From Microcaldota archaeon (lineage in GTDB: Archaea; Micrarchaeota; Micrarchaeia; Anstonellales; J096): 33,022 bases of DNA. The notes under the pieces were generated by a model. It ran no database searches. It saw nothing but the letters and a program-made list of their open reading frames with translations, and was not told where the DNA came from. Location of the stretch: the NCBI GenBank assembly GCA_015522475.1, contig WAMF01000013.1:1-33022 (forward strand). Direction: 5' to 3'. This document shows positions 30,120 to 33,022 of the stretch, piece after piece. Each line of letters starts with the position of its first letter. Positions within the stretch are counted from its first letter, which is position 1. Both the position numbers and the translations under genes were made by a program.

Positions 30120-30491
30120 TCACCCACAAGTCTTCTCTAGATCGAGGCTCGGCACAAGCTTGCCTAATAAGTAAGGTAGAATTATGAATAGAATCACACC
30201 TATAATTGTATAGACGATAAGATTAAGAGCCCAGCTCTTAGCTCTAGCACCCATTTCTTGGCCAAGCACATGGCCACCAGCATATATAACTGCCGCTAGC
30301 ACAACAATAGCCACGATTAAAGGCCCAAATATGCTCTTTACCAAGTCATACAAGTCGCACAAAGCGCTACTTATTCTTTGAGCTGCTTCACCACTAGCGC
30401 CGGTTGAGCCTCTTCTTGCAACAGCACCAGAGACTAGAGCACTACCTACAAGTAATAAAAGGAATACTGCCATAAGGGTCTTCCTATACAT
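30120..30491 (-). CDS. Small VirB2/TrbC-like pilin candidate, copy 1
   Basis: This 123-residue protein begins with a signal peptide (MYRKTLMAVFLLLLVGSALV, likely cut after SGA), then a Gly/Ser/Arg-rich start of the mature chain. A first hydrophobic helix (about 57-78) with Cys in SALCDLYDL just before it, a loop GQEMGARAKSW, and a second helix (about 91-112) follow, ending with EKTCG. The two cysteines could pair to lock the hairpin. The ATG at 30491 is chosen because GAGGTG lies about 7 nt upstream; the in-frame TTG at 30506 would cover that site. A TATA-like element (minus strand, 30528-30537) gives it a promoter separate from the lipoprotein gene upstream. If it is a pilin, partner ATPases must lie outside this window. 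Confidence 0.6.
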   Translation of the reverse strand: MYRKTLMAVFLLLLVGSALVSGAVARRGSTGASGEAAQRISSALCDLYDLVKSIFGPLIVAIVVLAAVIYAGGHVLGQEMGARAKSWALNLIVYTIIGVILFIILPYLLGKLVPSLDLEKTCG

Positions 30492-30527
30492 GCCATGACA
30501 CCTCAATACATTTCCTTCAACAAAATG

Positions 30528-30537
30528 TTTTTAAAGG
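30528..30537 (-). promoter_or_regulatory. Promoter of the pilin-like gene pair
   Basis: CTTTAAAAAC on the minus strand sits just past the stop of the cysteine-repeat lipoprotein gene. It predicts a start of transcription near 30506, leaving a leader with the GAGGTG ribosome binding site. Confidence 0.5.
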
Positions 30538-30539
30538 GA

Positions 30540-31391
30540 CTACTTACACTCTCTCGTGTAAGGATCACATATCTGCCCCGTGCCACAGTCACTGTCCATG
30601 TTGCATCTGCCCGGAAGAACGACACATTTTCTCTCCGCTTGATTGCAATATTCCCATTCTGCGCAATCGTTGTCTGTGTTGCATCTTCCTCTCTGTGGCG
30701 TGCATTCGTGCGTTTCTTTAGAACAATATTCCCAGCTGTTGCATTCAGAACTTGTATCACAGTAGCCGGGTAAGGCCCTGCACTTGTGAGTAGCGACATT
30801 GCAGTACTGCCAATCACCACAGTCCTCGTCTATATTACAAAAACCTTCCTTTGGAATGCATTCTGTATCATTGCAAACTTCCCATGCATTGCAATCTTTA
30901 TCTGTAAAACAGCGGCCAGCTATAGGCACACATCTGTGCTTATTACATATCTGCCAAGCAGCTTCACAGTCGTAATCGTTGTTGCAATAGCCGGGTTTTG
31001 TCACGCAGACATGATCTTCTGAACAAACTTGTGTAGATGTGTTGCAGTCGAGGTCGCTGGCACAGAAGCCTTTAGCCGGGACGCAGGTATGGGAGCTAAG
31101 GTTGCATACTTGCCAGTTCTCACAGTCTGCATCCATAGAGCAAGCTCCTTGCTTCGGTATACAAGCGTGTGTCTTCAAATCGCATACTTCCCATGCATTG
31201 CAGTCTTTGTTAGCTGCGCACATACCTTTGGCTGGAACGCATGTATGAGAGCTAAGGTTGCACGTTTGCCACGTCTTACAATCTGTGGCTTTTGAACACT
31301 TCGTTATGCCAGAACTCACACAGCCCGAGAGAACGACCGCTAAAAACAGAAGAGCCACGACTACGAACGCGAATAGAAGTTGCCTATCCAT
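30540..31391 (-). CDS. Lipoprotein of ten tandem four-cysteine repeats
   Basis: The 283-residue product has a signal peptide with lipobox LSGC (C24), so it should be lipid-anchored outside the cell. Almost the whole mature chain is ten repeats of about 26 residues, consensus C-x4-DC-x2-W-x2-C-x5-H-x-C-[VI]-P-x2-G. Each has four cysteines, and repeats 4, 5 and 6 have small length changes. Repeats 1 and 3 share NLSSHTCVPAKG exactly, showing recent internal copying. Forty repeat cysteines suggest a disulfide-rigid rod or binding surface, as in small cysteine-knot/EB-like modules. GGTGAT lies 5 nt before the ATG. It precedes the two pilin-like genes on the same strand. The ligand is unknown. Confidence 0.78.
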   Translation of the reverse strand: MDRQLLFAFVVVALLFLAVVLSGCVSSGITKCSKATDCKTWQTCNLSSHTCVPAKGMCAANKDCNAWEVCDLKTHACIPKQGACSMDADCENWQVCNLSSHTCVPAKGFCASDLDCNTSTQVCSEDHVCVTKPGYCNNDYDCEAAWQICNKHRCVPIAGRCFTDKDCNAWEVCNDTECIPKEGFCNIDEDCGDWQYCNVATHKCRALPGYCDTSSECNSWEYCSKETHECTPQRGRCNTDNDCAEWEYCNQAERKCVVLPGRCNMDSDCGTGQICDPYTRECK

Positions 31392-31449
31392 GAAACATCA
31401 CCTTTACTTTGGGCCTATTTGAGGAGGAAGTGTTTTTAATAGTTGTGGA

Positions 31450-32118
31450 TTGTGCGGACAGTCCAGCAAGAAGGAGCGTCTAAAATATCAAGACAGAACG
31501 CGTAAGCGTAAGGTTAAAAATATATCCATGCAAGAACAGATTATGCAACTCAAAAGGCTCAAAAGCAAGAGAAGAAGCAAAGGGAAAAGATACGCAGAAT
31601 ACGAAAGAAAATACGGCAAAATGCTCGTTAAGAAGGCATTAGAAAGGTTCAAAAAGCTTGACGGAGCCCACATAACCACAACGCTGATAGGAAGCAGCAT
31701 TATTTTGAGCCCGTCTGTGGGAACAGCAATAGCCCTCGTAGAAAAAAGTGATGTCTCAAGAGGAGATGTTTTCTGGGGACTTGCCTTTGCACTCCTTGGA
31801 AGCAAGATTTCAATAAAGCTGGGAAGAGAAGTGGAAGAGCTCCTCTTTCCTAAAGAGAAGCTAGCAGAGTGGGCACTGCTTCATAGAATATTCTCTCACA
31901 AAAAAGACGGCTCCTACTTAATAGAGAAAACCATCGGGTTTGCCGGCGTATGGGGTGGCTTTCTGGCTACACTCACAAACCCGCTCTTAGGGGCGCTCCT
32001 AGTCTTGACCTCTACAACGACGCTTCTATATGCCGTGGAAGCTCAAATTTATCAAAAGGGGCTTGAAGACCTTAACGTGGATAAGGCCTTTGAGCTGCTC
32101 AAGGACCGTCTTTTATAA
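31450..32118 (+). CDS. Hypothetical membrane protein with basic N-terminus
   Basis: I do not recognise this 222-residue protein. Its first about 70 residues are very basic (RKRKVKNISMQEQIMQLKRL and RRSKGKRYAEYERKYGK) and probably cytosolic. Hydrophobic segments follow at about 77-98, 106-121 and a pair at about 165-200 (GFAGVWGGFLATLTNPLLGA and LLVLTSTTTLLYAVEA), giving perhaps four membrane passes. The start is uncertain: a TTG at 31450 gives the full frame, while the first in-frame ATG at 31528 would shorten it by 26 residues, and neither has a good ribosome binding site. It diverges from the cysteine-repeat lipoprotein gene, with a TATA-like GTTTTTAATAG between them (31431-31441). Confidence 0.55.
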   Translation: MCGQSSKKERLKYQDRTRKRKVKNISMQEQIMQLKRLKSKRRSKGKRYAEYERKYGKMLVKKALERFKKLDGAHITTTLIGSSIILSPSVGTAIALVEKSDVSRGDVFWGLAFALLGSKISIKLGREVEELLFPKEKLAEWALLHRIFSHKKDGSYLIEKTIGFAGVWGGFLATLTNPLLGALLVLTSTTTLLYAVEAQIYQKGLEDLNVDKAFELLKDRLL

Positions 32119-32181
32119 AAACTTCGGCCTCTAAGCTCAGCTGTTTTAGCAGCTATGGATTGGTAGCTACCAGCTGCGCAC
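32119..32181 (+). promoter_or_regulatory. tRNA-Thr upstream leader with palindromes
   Basis: A TATA-like CTTTTATAAAAAC (about 32109-32121) overlaps the preceding stop codon and lies about 67 nt before the tRNA. In between are AGCTG-TTTTAG-CAGCT (about 32140-32155) and the perfect 12-bp palindrome TGGTAGCTACCA (32161-32172). The tRNA is probably made with a structured leader. Confidence 0.4.
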
Positions 32182-32253
32182 GCCTCCGTAGCTCAGCGGC
32201 AGAGCGACCGCCTCGTAAGCGGTAGGTCGAGGGTTCAAATCCCTCCGGGGGCT
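32182..32253 (+). tRNA. tRNA-Thr (anticodon CGT)
   Basis: The acceptor GCCTCCG pairs with CGGGGGC (one T-G pair), with discriminator T. The anticodon arm ACCGC-CTCGTAA-GCGGT gives CGT. The T arm is GAGGG-TTCAAAT-CCCTC. It is 72 nt, intronless, and has no encoded CCA. The AlkD-like gene begins 27 nt downstream. Confidence 0.96.
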
Positions 32254-32280
32254 TGTGGTTTTTATTAGAACGGTGAGAAG

Positions 32281-32850
32281 ATGAACAAAGGAAAAAGTAT
32301 AGCTCTTGCAGTAATAGATTTTCTTAAGTCTAATGCTGAGGAGAACGAGAAGAAACAATGGCTTAGGACCATAAAGGTTCATGAGGATGTATATGGAGTA
32401 AAACTAGCTAGGATTAATCCTATGATCTCTGAATGGACCAGGGATGGTGCCTCTTTTGAAGACGTCTCTTCTCTATGGGAAGATGGAAAGGTGGAGTCAA
32501 GAATCATCGCTGCGAAATTGCTGGGAAGAATAGGGAGAAGGGATGTGGAAAAAACGATGAACCTGCTAAATACCTTCTCTAAAACGTTGAGAGATTGGCC
32601 CACCACAGATACCCTAGCTACGCAGGGAGTGGGGGCCATTTTAAAGGAAAAGAAAGAGGACATAAAAAAGCTAGCTTTGCGCTCTTTAAAGAGTAAAAAC
32701 ACCTGGACAAAACGCTTTGGTCTTGTTCTTTTTATTAACTTTCCAAAAGATGGAGCTGCAAAGGAGATATTGCTGAACTACTTAAAAAGTGAAAATTACT
32801 ATGTAAGAAAGGCTGCTGAGTGGTTAAAAAGAAAAATAGAGAGATCATAA
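32281..32850 (+). CDS. AlkD-like DNA alkylation repair protein (HEAT-like repeats)
   Basis: The 189-residue all-helical protein resembles the AlkD family, HEAT-repeat glycosylases that remove alkylated purines from DNA. Supporting stretches are GVKLARINPMISEW (about 39-52), the helix pair around IIAAKLLGRIG (75-85), TWTKRFGLVLFIN (about 140-152) and the closing NYYVRKAAEWLKRKI, typical of the AlkD C-terminal helix. AlkD proteins are usually about 220-240 residues, so this is short and activity is uncertain. GGTGAG lies just before the ATG. Its isoleucine codons are mixed (7 ATA, 3 ATT, 3 ATC), unlike the near-exclusive ATA of other genes here. Together with its place right after a tRNA gene, this suggests acquisition from elsewhere. 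Confidence 0.75.
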   Translation: MNKGKSIALAVIDFLKSNAEENEKKQWLRTIKVHEDVYGVKLARINPMISEWTRDGASFEDVSSLWEDGKVESRIIAAKLLGRIGRRDVEKTMNLLNTFSKTLRDWPTTDTLATQGVGAILKEKKEDIKKLALRSLKSKNTWTKRFGLVLFINFPKDGAAKEILLNYLKSENYYVRKAAEWLKRKIERS

Positions 32851-32917
32851 AAATAATCCATAGAAATGAGCCACGTTAGTTCCGCTTTCAATAATAAAAA
32901 AGAAAGAAGAGAAGGAA

Positions 32918-33022
32918 TTACTTCTCGTAGACTGCCCAAACGCCGCCTATAATGGCTAAGATGCCACCAAGGGGCACTGCCCATGAAGCTATAGAGGGCA
33001 CATAGTAGCCAAACGCTATTAT
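32918..33022 (-). CDS. C-terminal end of a membrane protein (partial)
   Basis: On the minus strand an open frame enters from the window edge and ends at a TAA, giving the last 34 residues: a hydrophobic helix (ASWAVPLGGILAIIGGVWAV) and a short YEK tail. The stop context and the clean helix support a real gene, but the family cannot be told from this fragment. It converges on the AlkD-like gene. Confidence 0.5.
   Translation of the reverse strand: MIAFGYYVPSIASWAVPLGGILAIIGGVWAVYEK

Noticed and set aside
30786-31295. Plus-strand frames opposite the cysteine-repeat gene
   Set aside because: They repeat with the same period as the minus-strand gene and have no signals of their own.

Overview
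The window is archaeal chromosomal DNA. It carries fibrillarin, Cbf5, L34e, a short L14e-like KOW protein, a GINS subunit, XPD and XPF repair enzymes, archaeal-type Trm1, a DTD2-type D-aminoacyl-tRNA deacylase, an archaeal ThiI and RtcB. It also has TATA boxes about 25 nt before many start codons and GGAGGTGA-type ribosome binding sites. Compact genes, small single-domain variants and lipoprotein/surface genes of this style suggest a DPANN-type lineage (Micrarchaeota- or Diapherotrites-like). That placement is an inference, because no rRNA is present. Isoleucine is written almost only as ATA in most genes I read.

Layout. 1-2.1 kb: tRNA-Val(GAC), a hairpin-rich non-coding stretch, a YjbQ-family enzyme, then fibrillarin overlapping a membrane metal-dependent hydrolase. 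2.2-6.9 kb: ThiI, a HAD phosphatase, an XPD helicase and a rhomboid protease. 7.0-8.0 kb: a modular surface lipoprotein on the minus strand. 8.1-12.9 kb: short L14e and Cbf5, an HTH-like orphan followed by a PIN nuclease, a stand-alone XPF nuclease and a polysaccharide flippase. 13.0-16.3 kb (minus): two orphans, tRNA-Gly(TCC), a NifX-like protein, and the L34e-cmk-zinc-ribbon operon. 16.5-19.0 kb: an HD phosphohydrolase, a DUF134 regulator, tRNA-Gln(CTG) and an orphan 357-residue protein behind an operator-like repeat. 19.1-22.6 kb: DtdA and a TPR protein diverging from one TATA box, then RtcB. 22.8-28.5 kb: SMC and GINS (minus) and Trm1 (plus), with GINS and Trm1 diverging from one palindromic TATA box. 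28.5-32.1 kb: a surface/secretion-like cluster with a single-TM protein, two paralogous VirB2/TrbC-like small pilins, a lipoprotein of ten four-cysteine repeats and a membrane orphan. 32.2-33.0 kb: tRNA-Thr(CGT), an AlkD-like protein with different codon use, and the 3' end of a membrane protein gene.

Most of the window is information processing: tRNA and rRNA modification (fibrillarin, Cbf5, ThiI, Trm1), RNA ligation (RtcB), translation proofreading (DtdA), replication and chromosome handling (GINS, SMC) and repair (XPD, XPF, AlkD-like). The least ordinary parts are the pilin/cysteine-repeat cluster, the hairpin array after tRNA-Val, two shared symmetric TATA boxes, and short helical-turn tandem repeats upstream of several TATA boxes.
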